Shown here in pieces: positions 27,673 through 39,344 of a DNA stretch of 64,000 bases. The first letter of the stretch is position 1. The number at the start of each line of letters is the position of its first letter. A model generated the notes under the pieces. That model was not told the origin of the DNA, did not search any database, and saw only the letters and a program-made list of their open reading frames with translations. The stretch is taken from assembly GCF_000377565.1 (NCBI RefSeq), contig NZ_KB898356.1, positions 301,142 through 365,141 on the forward strand, given 5' to 3'. The stretch comes from Rhizobium sp. 2MFCol3.1 (lineage in GTDB: Bacteria > Pseudomonadota > Alphaproteobacteria > Rhizobiales > Rhizobiaceae). The position numbers were made by a program, and so were the translations under genes.

Positions 27673-28836
27673 ATGACCCTGACCCGCGATTTCTTCAAGA
27701 TCGGCCCGGCCCGCCTGTTCGTCCACGCTGCCGTCCTACTGATCGTCATCATCTGGCTCATCCCGACGCTCGGCATCTTCGTCAGCGCGCTGCGCGACAA
27801 GGACCAGATCGTCGTCTCCGGCTGGTGGACCGCCTTCTCCGGCTCGTCGCGCACCGTGGCCGCCCGCCTCGGGCAGGTCGATCAGCAGAAGCAGGATGGC
27901 CCCGCTTACGTCATCTCAGGCAATGTGCTGGATGGCCAGGAGGGACGCTCGATCAATGCCTTCGGCACCCGCGTCGCACAGCCCTCGGCCTACAAGGCGG
28001 GCGAGACCGCCGATCTCGGCGATGGCCTCACGCTCACGGTCAACGAAGACGGCACCTATCGCTACGCCAAGAACGCCGCCTTCGGCCCGGATGACGGCGG
28101 CCGCCGCGTCTACGTGTCCGTCGCCACGCCGCCGGAGTTCACTCTGCAGAACTATCGCACGGTGCTGACGGGCGAGGGGATCGGCCAGTCCTTCATCAAC
28201 TCGCTGACGGTCACCATCCCGGCCACGATCATCCCGATCCTGATCGCCGCTTTCGCAGCCTACGCGCTGAGCTGGATGGAATTCCCCGGCCGCGCGCTCC
28301 TGATCGCGCTGGTCGTCGGCCTCATCGTCGTGCCGCTGCAGATGTCGCTGATCCCGCTTCTGAGGCTCTACAATCAGGTCGGCATGCTGCTCGATACGCC
28401 GTCCAAGACCTATCCCGGCATCTGGCTGGCGCACACCGCCTTCGGCATGCCGCTCGCTATCTATCTCCTGCGATCCTACATCGCGGGCCTACCCAAGGAG
28501 ATCATCGAATCCGCCCGCGTCGATGGCGCCAGCGATTTCGAGATCTTCACGCGCATCGTTTTGCCCTTGTCCTTCCCGGCGCTCGCCTCCTTCTCGATCT
28601 TCCAGTTCCTCTGGGTCTGGAACGACCTGCTCGTCGCTATGGTGTTCCTCGGCACCGACAGGGATCACCTCGTGCTGACGGGGGCGCTCAATGCGCTGCT
28701 CGGCTCGCGTGGCGGCAACTGGGAAATCCTGACGGCCTCGGCCTTCATCACGATTATAGTACCGCTGCTCGTCTTCTTCGCATTGCAGCGCTATCTCGTG
28801 CGTGGTCTGCTCTCGGGTTCGGTCAAGGGCGGCTAG
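27673..28836 (+). CDS. aglG: Alpha-glucoside ABC transporter permease AglG, with a large periplasmic insert
   Basis: A 387-residue MalG-type permease, about 100 residues longer than most. After the first helix (about 15-38) there is a hydrophilic insert to about residue 150, with short repeated beta-like units (AYVISGNVLDGQEGRSINAF; LGDGLTLTVNEDGTYRYAKN) before PEFTLQNYRTVL and the remaining five helices. The EAA loop (ESARVDGASDFEIFTRIVLP) is normal. The insert should face the periplasm and could touch AglE. Confidence 0.94.
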   Translation: MTLTRDFFKIGPARLFVHAAVLLIVIIWLIPTLGIFVSALRDKDQIVVSGWWTAFSGSSRTVAARLGQVDQQKQDGPAYVISGNVLDGQEGRSINAFGTRVAQPSAYKAGETADLGDGLTLTVNEDGTYRYAKNAAFGPDDGGRRVYVSVATPPEFTLQNYRTVLTGEGIGQSFINSLTVTIPATIIPILIAAFAAYALSWMEFPGRALLIALVVGLIVVPLQMSLIPLLRLYNQVGMLLDTPSKTYPGIWLAHTAFGMPLAIYLLRSYIAGLPKEIIESARVDGASDFEIFTRIVLPLSFPALASFSIFQFLWVWNDLLVAMVFLGTDRDHLVLTGALNALLGSRGGNWEILTASAFITIIVPLLVFFALQRYLVRGLLSGSVKGG

Positions 28837-28876
28837 TCATTTCCCAGGACAATCAGAAGACAATACAGGACCACAT

Positions 28877-30529
<1,653 letters not shown>

Positions 30530-30553
30530 AGACTTCTGGAGGAGGAGAACTCG

Positions 30554-31645
<1,092 letters not shown>

Positions 31646-31660
31646 GTTGTAAATAGCTCC

Positions 31661-31685
31661 CGGGCCGTGTGAATAATGCGGCCCG
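31661..31685 (+). repeat. Hairpin after the agl operon
   Basis: Perfect 7-bp stem CGGGCCG/CGGCCCG with an 11-nt loop, 16 bp after aglK, with no T tract. It may mark the 3' end of the agl mRNA. Confidence 0.55.
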
Positions 31686-31761
31686 GCGCTATGCTGTTCG
31701 AACTTTCTGTTAAAGATCGCTTGGTAGTCTTTCCTCATTGCATACTTAGAGGATTACGACA

Positions 31762-32172
31762 GTGGCGACACCGAGCCCCCAGTCATCAGGACATTTTCTA
31801 AACAAGGAAGAATCCTTCATGTACGACCGCGAAGTGCGGTTCAAGATGGAGGACACAATGAACGCCGCGCGTCTCGAATATACCGAGAAGGGCGTCATGA
31901 ACATGGCCTCGCGCCGTTGCGACATCATCCGCATTTCCAAGAGCAGCGCGGTCCTGGCGATCCTGACGCAGTTCAATCTTCCGCGTCAGTTTTATCTCGA
32001 TCTTCCCGATGCCCGCATCACCAAGATCGGCTGCATGCTGACCCGTGTTAATCCCAACAACACCGTGGAAGTCCGCTTCCTGCGCATGCTGACCGACAAG
32101 GAACTGAACAAGATCTTCGTCTACAGCACCCATCCAGCCCATCGCGACCGCGTGCTCGATATCCGCGGCTGA
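31762..32172 (+). CDS. PilZ-domain-like protein
   Basis: A 136-residue soluble protein with a PilZ-like beta-barrel pattern: RRCDIIRISKSSAVLAI, LPRQFYLDLPDARITKIGCM and NTVEVRFLRML. The c-di-GMP-binding motifs are degenerate: no clear RxxxR, and the usual D.S..G strand reads RISKSSAV, so ligand binding is doubtful. The start is GTG 31762 behind GAGGA; ATG 31819 behind AGGAAGA would give 117 residues. Its leader is nearly identical to that of the FlgJ-like gene. Confidence 0.82.
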   Translation: MATPSPQSSGHFLNKEESFMYDREVRFKMEDTMNAARLEYTEKGVMNMASRRCDIIRISKSSAVLAILTQFNLPRQFYLDLPDARITKIGCMLTRVNPNNTVEVRFLRMLTDKELNKIFVYSTHPAHRDRVLDIRG

Positions 32173-32195
32173 TCGCCGATCGCTACGATTAAAAA

Positions 32196-32230
32196 GACAA
32201 GGCCCGCGAGACGATCTCGCGGGCCTTGTC
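32196..32230. terminator. Bidirectional terminator between the PilZ gene and edd
   Basis: Perfect 16-bp stem GACAAGGCCCGCGAGA/TCTCGCGGGCCTTGTC with a CGA loop. On the - strand it is followed by TTTTTAATC, on the + strand by GTTTCTATCTT, so it can end both converging transcripts and is stronger for edd. Confidence 0.92.
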
Positions 32231-32254
32231 GTTTCTATCTTGTATCGCCGTGCC

Positions 32255-34075
32255 TCAGTGGAACAGCACGCTGGCGCCCTTGTCGGACGCGCCGACGGCG
32301 CGGCGGAAGGGGGCGAACAGCTCGCGGCCCATGCCGAACTCGTTGTCAGAGAGGTCGGCGACGACAGGCTTGCGATCGGCCATGGTGGCAGCGTCCACCA
32401 GCACCTCGAGCGTGCCGGCGATCGCGTCGAGACGGATGATGTCGCCGTCCATGATGCGCGCGATCGGTCCGCCGTCGACGGCCTCCGGCGTCACGTGGAT
32501 CGCCGCCGGAACCTTGCCCGACGCGCCGGACATGCGCCCGTCTGTCAGAAGCGCCACGCGGAAGCCGCGGTCCTGCAGCACGCCGAGCGGCGGCGTCAGC
32601 TTGTGCAGCTCGGGCATGCCGTTCGCCTTCGGTCCCTGGAAGCGGACGACGGCGATGAAGTCGCGGTTGAGCTTGCCGTCCTTGAAGGCGTCCTGAAGCT
32701 CCTGCTGGCTATGGAAGACGATCGCCGGCGCCTCGATGACGTGGCGATCGGCCTTCACGGCCGAGATCTTGATGACGCCCTTGCCGAGATTGCCGCGCAA
32801 CATCTTCAGGCCGCCATTGGCCTGGAACGGCGTTTCGATGTTGGCGAGCACCTTCGGATCGACGCTCTTTTCCGGGGAGGGCTCGCGCACGATGTTTCCA
32901 TCCTCACCAAGGCGCGGATCGATCGTGTAGGCCTGCAGCCCGTGGCCGAACACGGTGCGCACGTCGTCGTGCACCAGGCCGTGCTTCAACAGTTCCTTGA
33001 TCAGGAAGCCCATGCCGCCGGCCGCGTGGAAATGGTTCACGTCGGCAAGCCCGTTCGGGTAGACGCGGGCAAGCAGCGGCACCACTTCGGAGAGCTCGGC
33101 GATATCCTGCCATGTGAGCTCGATGCCGGCGGCGCGCGCCATGGCAACGAGGTGCAGCGTGTGGTTGGTCGAGCCGCCGGTGGCGTGCAGGCCGACGACG
33201 CCGTTGACGATCGAGCGCTCGTCGATCATCTCGCCCGCCGGCGTGAACTCGTTGCCCTGCGCCGTGATCGCCAGCGCCCGCTTGGTCGCCTCGCGGGTGA
33301 ATGCTTCGCGAAGCGGCGTGCCCGGATTGATGAAGGAGGAGCCGGGCATATGGAAGCCCATGATCTCCATCAGCATCTGGTTGGAATTCGCTGTGCCGTA
33401 GAAGGTGCAGGTGCCCGGTCCGTGGTAGGACTTGGACTCGGCCTCCAGCAGCTCGGCGCGACCGACCTTGCCCTCGGCATAAAGCTGGCGCACGCGCGAC
33501 TTCTCGTCGTTCGGCAGGCCTGAAGTCATCGGTCCTGCCGGCACGAAGATCGACGGCAGATGGCCGAAGGTCAGCGCGGCAATCGTCAGGCCCGGCACGA
33601 TCTTGTCGCAGACACCGAGATAGAGCGCCGCGTCGAACATGTTGTGCGACAGGCCGATACCGGCAGCCATGGCGATCAGATCACGCGAGAAGAGCGAGAG
33701 CTCCATGCCCGGCTGGCCCTGGGTCACGCCATCGCACATGGCGGGAACGGCGCCCGCCACCTGCGCGATACCGCCAGCTTCCGCTGCCGCCTCACGAATG
33801 ATCGCCGGATAGGTCTCGAACGGCTGATGCGCCGAGAGCATGTCGTTGTAGGAAGTGATGATGCCGAGATTGGAAACACGGTCGCCGGCCAGTGCATCCT
33901 TCTCGGCGGGGGAACAGACCGCGAAGCCGTGCGCCAGGTTCGCGCAGCCGAGCGAAGAGCGAACCACGCTCTTGCCCACCGCGTTTCGCAAGCGCTCGAG
34001 ATAAAGCTCTCGCGACGGTTTCGACCGTTCGACGATACGGTTGGTGATGGCGGCAACGCGCGAATGAGCGGACAT
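32255..34075 (-). CDS. edd: Phosphogluconate dehydratase Edd
   Basis: A 606-residue IlvD/Edd-family enzyme that turns 6-phosphogluconate into KDPG, the first committed step of the Entner-Doudoroff route. Iron-sulfur and family motifs: [50 protein letters not shown] and [20 protein letters not shown]. Length is normal. It is third in the - strand operon zwf-pgl-edd and ends at the bidirectional terminator. An upstream AAGGATCTCCC serves as ribosome site. Confidence 0.97.
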   Translation of the reverse strand: MSAHSRVAAITNRIVERSKPSRELYLERLRNAVGKSVVRSSLGCANLAHGFAVCSPAEKDALAGDRVSNLGIITSYNDMLSAHQPFETYPAIIREAAAEAGGIAQVAGAVPAMCDGVTQGQPGMELSLFSRDLIAMAAGIGLSHNMFDAALYLGVCDKIVPGLTIAALTFGHLPSIFVPAGPMTSGLPNDEKSRVRQLYAEGKVGRAELLEAESKSYHGPGTCTFYGTANSNQMLMEIMGFHMPGSSFINPGTPLREAFTREATKRALAITAQGNEFTPAGEMIDERSIVNGVVGLHATGGSTNHTLHLVAMARAAGIELTWQDIAELSEVVPLLARVYPNGLADVNHFHAAGGMGFLIKELLKHGLVHDDVRTVFGHGLQAYTIDPRLGEDGNIVREPSPEKSVDPKVLANIETPFQANGGLKMLRGNLGKGVIKISAVKADRHVIEAPAIVFHSQQELQDAFKDGKLNRDFIAVVRFQGPKANGMPELHKLTPPLGVLQDRGFRVALLTDGRMSGASGKVPAAIHVTPEAVDGGPIARIMDGDIIRLDAIAGTLEVLVDAATMADRKPVVADLSDNEFGMGRELFAPFRRAVGASDKGASVLFH

Positions 34076-34152
34076 GGGAGATCCTTGTCGTTTGCTGGTA
34101 TTCGATTGTCTGTTCGCGGCTTTACGCCGTGTTGGCCATTAAGGCCGTTGGC

Positions 34153-34851
34153 TTACGGAGCCCAGTAAATGTCGACGGGCGTCGCGGCGCGGCGAAGGAT
34201 TGCCCGAATCGGCATCTCCGCCTCGTCGCCGGCACCCTCGGCCTTTGCCAGAACGTCCTTCTTGCCGTCGCCTTCGATGTGAAGAACGAGCAGCCCTGCA
34301 TCCTGCAGGCTGGAGAAGGTGAAGGTCAGGCGGGGTTCGCCCGCGCCGTCAGCGTCCATGGTGATGATGCCGCGCGGCGTCTTCGGGTCGAGAGCGACCG
34401 CAAGATTGCTGCCGCCGGGGAAGAACGATGCCGTGTGGCCGTCGCCGCCCATGCCGAGAATGACGACATCGAACGGATTGCCGATCGAAGCCGTGGCCGC
34501 CGTCGAGAGCTTTGCAGCTTCCTCGACCGTTGCCGCCGACTGGTAGAGCGGCTGGAACTTTGCCGCTTTCGCCTTGTTCTGCAGGAGATTGCTGATCACG
34601 AGCAGATGGTTCGAGCGCGGATTATCCGCAGGCACGAAACGCTCGTCGACGAGGGTGATGGTCACCTTCGTCCAGTCGAGATCGCGCGTCGACAGTTCCT
34701 GGAAGAATGCCTTCGGCGTCGAGCCGCCGGAAACGGCGATTTCCGCCGTTCCCTTCTTGGCGATGGCCGTCGAAAGCGATGCAGCGACCTTGTCGGCAAG
34801 GTTGCGCGCCAGTTCGGCGGCGTTGGCAAAATTGTGCATGGTCGCTGCCAT
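34153..34851 (-). CDS. pgl: 6-phosphogluconolactonase Pgl
   Basis: A 232-residue enzyme that hydrolyses 6-phosphogluconolactone. SugarP-isomerase-fold motifs: EIAVSGGSTPKAFFQEL, ITLVDERFVPADNPRSNH and VVILGMGGDGHTASFFPGG. It lies 11 bp after zwf and 77 bp before edd in the same operon. A second in-frame ATG four codons on is possible. Confidence 0.96.
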   Translation of the reverse strand: MAATMHNFANAAELARNLADKVAASLSTAIAKKGTAEIAVSGGSTPKAFFQELSTRDLDWTKVTITLVDERFVPADNPRSNHLLVISNLLQNKAKAAKFQPLYQSAATVEEAAKLSTAATASIGNPFDVVILGMGGDGHTASFFPGGSNLAVALDPKTPRGIITMDADGAGEPRLTFTFSSLQDAGLLVLHIEGDGKKDVLAKAEGAGDEAEMPIRAILRRAATPVDIYWAP

Positions 34852-34862
34852 TCTCTCGATCC

Positions 34863-36338
34863 TTAGAGGTTGTCGTGCCAGGTGCGGCCATCACGCTCGA
34901 TGAGCGCGATCGACTGGCTGGGGCCCCAGGTGCCGGCCGTGTAGCCCTGAACCTTCTGGCCGGTGGATTCCCAACCCTTGAGGATCGGGTCGACCCACTG
35001 CCACGCCGCTTCGACTTCGTCGCGGCGCATGAACAGCGTCTGGTTCGAACGGATGACGTCCATCAGCAGGCGTTCGTAGGCGTCGGGGTTACGAACCTGG
35101 AAGGAATCGGCGAAGCTCATGTCGAGCGAAACGTTGCGCAGGCGCATACCGCCCGGGCCCGGATCCTTGATCATCAGCGACTGCTTGACGCCTTCGTCGG
35201 GCTGCAGGCGAATGATCAGCTGGTTCTGGTTGATGCGGCCGGCCGACTGGTCGAAAACCGAGTGCGGGATCGACTTGAAGGTGATGACGATCTCCGACAT
35301 GCGGCCGGCAAGACGCTTGCCGGTGCGGATGTAGAAGGGAACGCCGGCCCAGCGCCAGTTGTTGATCTCGGCCTTGATGGCAACGAAGGTTTCGGTGTTG
35401 GACACGCCGCCTTCGAGCTCTTCGAGGTAACCCTTGACCGGGCCGCCCGCCGAAGCGCCGGCGCGATACTGGCCGCGCACGGTGGTCTGCTCGACATTCG
35501 AAGCGTCGATCGGCTTCAGCGCGCGCAGCACCTTGAGCTTCTCGTCGCGAACCGCTTCGGAATCCATCGAGGACGGGACTTCCATGGCAACCAGGCAGAC
35601 GAGCTGCATGATGTGGTTCTGCACCATGTCGCGCAGCGCGCCAGCCGTGTCATAGTAGCCGGCACGACCTTCGAGGCCGACGGATTCGGCAACGGTGATC
35701 TGCACGTGGTCGATATGCTGTGCATTCCAGAGCGGCTCATAGAGCGCGTTGGCAAAGCGCAGCGCCATCAGGTTCTGCACGGTTTCCTTGCCGAGGTAGT
35801 GGTCGATACGGAAGATCTGCTCTTCCTTGAAGACCTTGCCGATCGTGTCGTTGAGCTGCAGGGCCGAGTCCAGGTCGCGGCCGATCGGCTTTTCGACGAC
35901 GATGCGGGTGGTCTTGGTGATCAGCTTGTGATCGTGGATTTTCTGCGAGATGTCGCCGAAGATGCCGGGTGCGACGGCCAGATAGAAGGCGCGCACGCGG
36001 TCCTTGCCCTCGTCGAGCAGCTTCTTCAGCTGGTCCCAACCGGCGTCGGAGCGGGCATCGACGGGCACGTAGAACAGGCGCTCGCAGAACTTGGCGACCT
36101 CGGCCTCGTCGTACTCGCCCTTTTTCAGGTGCTCCTTCAGAGCGTCCTGCGCGAACTTGCGGTATTCTTCGTGGGTCAGCGCGCTTCTAGAGGCGCCGAT
36201 GATGCGGGTCGGCTCGGAGAACTGGCCTTCGATCTGACGATGGTAGAGGGCCGGCAGCAACTTGCGCTCGGCAAGGTCGCCACTGCCGCCAAAGACGACG
36301 TAATCGAAAGGTTCAACGGGAATGATTTGGCTGCTCAT
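34863..36338 (-). CDS. zwf: Glucose-6-phosphate 1-dehydrogenase Zwf
   Basis: A 491-residue NADP-linked enzyme, first step of the oxidative pentose phosphate and Entner-Doudoroff routes. Motifs: FGGSGDLAERKLLPALY for the nucleotide and RIDHYLGKETVQNLMALRFA for the substrate, with the catalytic His in RIDHYLGK. ATG 36338 gives the usual MSSQIIPVEPFDY start, with GAGAGA upstream; a TTG 15 bp earlier is less likely. First gene of the operon. The 134-bp gap upstream (36339-36472) should hold its promoter. Confidence 0.97.
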   Translation of the reverse strand: MSSQIIPVEPFDYVVFGGSGDLAERKLLPALYHRQIEGQFSEPTRIIGASRSALTHEEYRKFAQDALKEHLKKGEYDEAEVAKFCERLFYVPVDARSDAGWDQLKKLLDEGKDRVRAFYLAVAPGIFGDISQKIHDHKLITKTTRIVVEKPIGRDLDSALQLNDTIGKVFKEEQIFRIDHYLGKETVQNLMALRFANALYEPLWNAQHIDHVQITVAESVGLEGRAGYYDTAGALRDMVQNHIMQLVCLVAMEVPSSMDSEAVRDEKLKVLRALKPIDASNVEQTTVRGQYRAGASAGGPVKGYLEELEGGVSNTETFVAIKAEINNWRWAGVPFYIRTGKRLAGRMSEIVITFKSIPHSVFDQSAGRINQNQLIIRLQPDEGVKQSLMIKDPGPGGMRLRNVSLDMSFADSFQVRNPDAYERLLMDVIRSNQTLFMRRDEVEAAWQWVDPILKGWESTGQKVQGYTAGTWGPSQSIALIERDGRTWHDNL

Positions 36339-36472
36339 GAGGCTATCTCTCAATCAGACTGGTTCATGGCCTCTTTAATCTAATCGATTTAAAAAAGCCA
36401 GTGTGCGCTGCAACGAATTTGTCCGGCACTGGTTTTAGATCGAAAAGCCTCGTGAGGAAATCCGCAATCTGA

Positions 36473-37771
36473 CTAAAACTTGTCGCGCAGCGCAAACCAC
36501 GAAAGCGCCAGGAAGAGCAGGGGGGCGCGCATCGCCGGGCCACCCGGGAAGGCCGGGATTTTCAGCGCCTTGAATAGTTCGAGGTCCCTGGATTTCCCGA
36601 TCACAGTTTCGGCATAGAGCCGCCCGCAATAGTTCGCGAGCATCACGCCATGGCCGGAATAGCCGCCGATCGAGGTCACCCCTGGCATGACTTCGCGCAC
36701 GAAGGGCTGCCGCGGCATGGTGATCGCGACCGATCCGCCCCAGGCATGGGTGATCTCGACATTGCCGAGTTCGGGATAGATCTCGGCGATCTGCCGGCGG
36801 ATGTGCTCGGAGATATCGCGCGGATTGTCTGCCGTATAGGCCTCGCGACCACCAAACAGCAGCCGCCCGTCCTTCGATTTCCGGAAGTAGCGGACAACAA
36901 AGCGCGAATCGGCAACCGCCTCGCTACCAGGAATGACCGTGGATTTCTCGCCGAGCGGCACGGTGGCGCCGATGAAGGAGCGGATCGGCATGACATGGCT
37001 GGCAGTGATCGGTTCCAGATTGTCGATATAGCCGTTGCAGGCAATCAATGCCTTGTCGGCTGTGATCTGGCCGCGCGGCGTATCGACCGTCACCTTGCCG
37101 CCGCCCTGCCGGATCGCCGTCGCCTTCGTCATTTCGAAGACCTGAGCGCCGGAAGCCGCCGTCGCCCGCGCCAGCCCGATCAGGAGCTTCAGCGGGTGAA
37201 TGTGGCCGGTGCCGGTGTCGCGCACGCCGCAGAAAAAGCGTGTAGACCCCAGCCGCTCCTGCGTTTCCGCGCGGTCCATGAAGGTGGCGTGCGGGTAGCC
37301 GTAGCGGCTCGCTCCGATCTCCGCATTGTCGCGAAAGGCCTTCTCGTAGCTCGCCTTATGCGCCACGTTCATCTGGCCGGGCATGAAATCGATGTCGATC
37401 TGATGCTCGGTTGCAAAATCAAGCAGGTGCTTCTTGGCGTCCTCGGCCAGGTCGAACAGCGCCTTGGAGCGCTCGAAGCCGATCTCTTCTTCCAGCTCCT
37501 CCGGCCAGGAGCGCTGCCCGGTGCCGAGCTGCCCGCCGTTGCGGCCAGACGCGCCATCACCGAACCGGCAGGCCTCGATGAGCACCACCGACACGCCCGC
37601 CTTGGCGAGATGATAGGCCGCCTGCAGCCCGGTATAGCCGCCACCGATGATGGCGACGTCACATGTCTTCGATCCGTCGAGCTCAGGATAGGTGGGCCGC
37701 TCGCCCGCCGTTGCCTGATACCACGAAATGCCGGGCGCGATCGGGCTCTGCCATTTCTGTTCGGATGTCAT
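36473..37771 (-). CDS. FAD-dependent amine oxidoreductase, PuuB-like
   Basis: A 432-residue DAO-family flavoprotein: FAD-binding VAIIGGGYTGLQAAYHLAKA, then ASGRNGGQLGTG and a C-terminal GYSGHGVMLANYCGRLYAE. Its closest known role is gamma-glutamylputrescine oxidase (PuuB). It follows a glutamine-synthetase-like gene by 10 bp, the same pairing as puuA and puuB, so oxidation of a gamma-glutamylated amine is likely; the exact amine is open. ATG 37771 fits the family N-terminus; an upstream in-frame start would run into the neighbour. Confidence 0.9.
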   Translation of the reverse strand: MTSEQKWQSPIAPGISWYQATAGERPTYPELDGSKTCDVAIIGGGYTGLQAAYHLAKAGVSVVLIEACRFGDGASGRNGGQLGTGQRSWPEELEEEIGFERSKALFDLAEDAKKHLLDFATEHQIDIDFMPGQMNVAHKASYEKAFRDNAEIGASRYGYPHATFMDRAETQERLGSTRFFCGVRDTGTGHIHPLKLLIGLARATAASGAQVFEMTKATAIRQGGGKVTVDTPRGQITADKALIACNGYIDNLEPITASHVMPIRSFIGATVPLGEKSTVIPGSEAVADSRFVVRYFRKSKDGRLLFGGREAYTADNPRDISEHIRRQIAEIYPELGNVEITHAWGGSVAITMPRQPFVREVMPGVTSIGGYSGHGVMLANYCGRLYAETVIGKSRDLELFKALKIPAFPGGPAMRAPLLFLALSWFALRDKF

Positions 37772-37781
37772 GGCGCCATCC

Positions 37782-39218
37782 TCACACGTTGAGCAGAAGG
37801 AATTCGCGTTCCCACGGGCTGATAACCTGCATGAAGGTCTCGAACTCGCCGCGCTTGACGCCGGCATAGAGCCCGATGAACTCGCGGCCGAACACCTCCT
37901 CGAAGGCCGGCTCATCCTCCATCAGCGCGACGGCTTCAAGCAGCCCGCGCGGCAGGTCGATCGAGCCTTCATTGGCCGAATCCTCGGTCGGCGCCGTCGG
38001 CTCGATTTCCTTCATGATGCCCAAGAGGCCGCAGGCAAGCGATGCCGCCAGCGCCAGATAGGGGTTGGCGTCGGAGCTAGGCAGCCGGTTTTCGACACGC
38101 CGCGCCTGCGGATCAGAAACCGGTACGCGGAACGCCGTCGTGCGGTTGTCGTAGCCCCAGGCGTTGTTGACCGGGCACGACATGTCCGGCGTCAGGCGGC
38201 GGTAGGAGTTGACGTAGGGCGCCAGCATGCAGAGCGCGCTCGGCACATACTTCTGCATGCCGCCGATGAAGTGGAAGAACTCCTTCGAGGGCGAGCCGTC
38301 GGGGTTGGAAAACACGTTTTTGCCCGTGTCCTCGTGGATGACCGACTGGTGGATGTGCATCGCCGAGCCGGCCTGGCCCTGCATCGGCTTGGCCATGAAG
38401 GTAGCGTAGATGCCATGCTTCATCGCCGCCTCGCGGATCGTCCGCTTGAACATGAAGACCTGGTCGGCAAGCTCGATCGGATTGCCGTGGCGAAGGTTGA
38501 TCTCGAGCTGCGCCGGTCCTTCTTCGTGGATCAGCGTGTCAATCTCCAGCCCCTGCTTTTCGGAGAAGTGGTAGATATCGTCGATCAGTTCGTCGAACTC
38601 GTTGATCCCGGCGATCGAATAGCCCTGGCCACCGAGAATGGCGCGGCCCGAGCGGCCCTTCGGCGGATGCAGCGGATAATCGGGGTCGTCGTTCTTGGCG
38701 ACGAGATAGAACTCGATCTCGGGCGCCACGATCGGCTTCCAGCCGCGGTCATGATAAAGCTTCATGATCCGCTTCAAGACGTTGCGCGGCGTGTAGGGGA
38801 CCTCTTCTCCATCGGCGCTGACGATATCGCAGATCACTTGCGCGGTCGGGTCCGTCTCCCAAGGCACGACGGAAAGCGTCGAAAGGTCGGGCACCAGCTT
38901 CAGATCGCTGTCGCGCGGCTCGTAGCGGAAGCTTTCGGTTTCCTCGGGGTATTCGCCCGAAATCGTGTGGCGGTAGATCGCGGAAGGCAGCGCCAGCGAT
39001 GTGTTGGAGGTGAATTTCGAGCTCGGCATCATCTTGCCGCGCGGCACGCCGGCAAGGTCTGGCGTGATGCATTCGATGTCTTCGATCCCGCGTGCCCGCA
39101 AGAACTGCGCTGCTTCCTTCCAGGAGGCCACGCCGCGAAGATATCCAGGGTCCGGGGGAGATTTCTTCGAGGCGGGAACGTTCTTGGCAGGCTTCAGCGT
39201 CGTCTTTTTTGGGGACAT
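37782..39218 (-). CDS. Glutamine synthetase family protein, likely gamma-glutamylamine ligase (PuuA-like)
   Basis: A 478-residue GS-fold ligase. Catalytic signatures: PEIEFYLV, GPAQLEINLRHG, AGSAMHIHQSV, NRTTAFRVP and VENRLPSSDANPYLALAAS. The adenylylation Tyr loop of GlnA is absent, and the partner gene is an amine oxidase, so ATP-driven coupling of glutamate to putrescine or another amine is more likely than glutamine synthesis. A Lys/Pro-rich extension (1-25) precedes the fold. ATG 39218 is the start that fits the family. Confidence 0.92.
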   Translation of the reverse strand: MSPKKTTLKPAKNVPASKKSPPDPGYLRGVASWKEAAQFLRARGIEDIECITPDLAGVPRGKMMPSSKFTSNTSLALPSAIYRHTISGEYPEETESFRYEPRDSDLKLVPDLSTLSVVPWETDPTAQVICDIVSADGEEVPYTPRNVLKRIMKLYHDRGWKPIVAPEIEFYLVAKNDDPDYPLHPPKGRSGRAILGGQGYSIAGINEFDELIDDIYHFSEKQGLEIDTLIHEEGPAQLEINLRHGNPIELADQVFMFKRTIREAAMKHGIYATFMAKPMQGQAGSAMHIHQSVIHEDTGKNVFSNPDGSPSKEFFHFIGGMQKYVPSALCMLAPYVNSYRRLTPDMSCPVNNAWGYDNRTTAFRVPVSDPQARRVENRLPSSDANPYLALAASLACGLLGIMKEIEPTAPTEDSANEGSIDLPRGLLEAVALMEDEPAFEEVFGREFIGLYAGVKRGEFETFMQVISPWEREFLLLNV

Positions 39219-39344
39219 GACACACCGGTTTGCGTTGATCTTGCAGCCATAATAACCGGAGTTTGGCAATTGGCGAGGGGGGAGGCACGTTGACTTTCGC
39301 CTATTGATGGAAAAAGAAGACGCCTTTCGACGAAGGAAACAGCC

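Noticed and set aside
34707..36383. 558-codon + strand ORF opposite zwf
   Set aside because: Antisense of a gene with clear glucose-6-phosphate dehydrogenase motifs.
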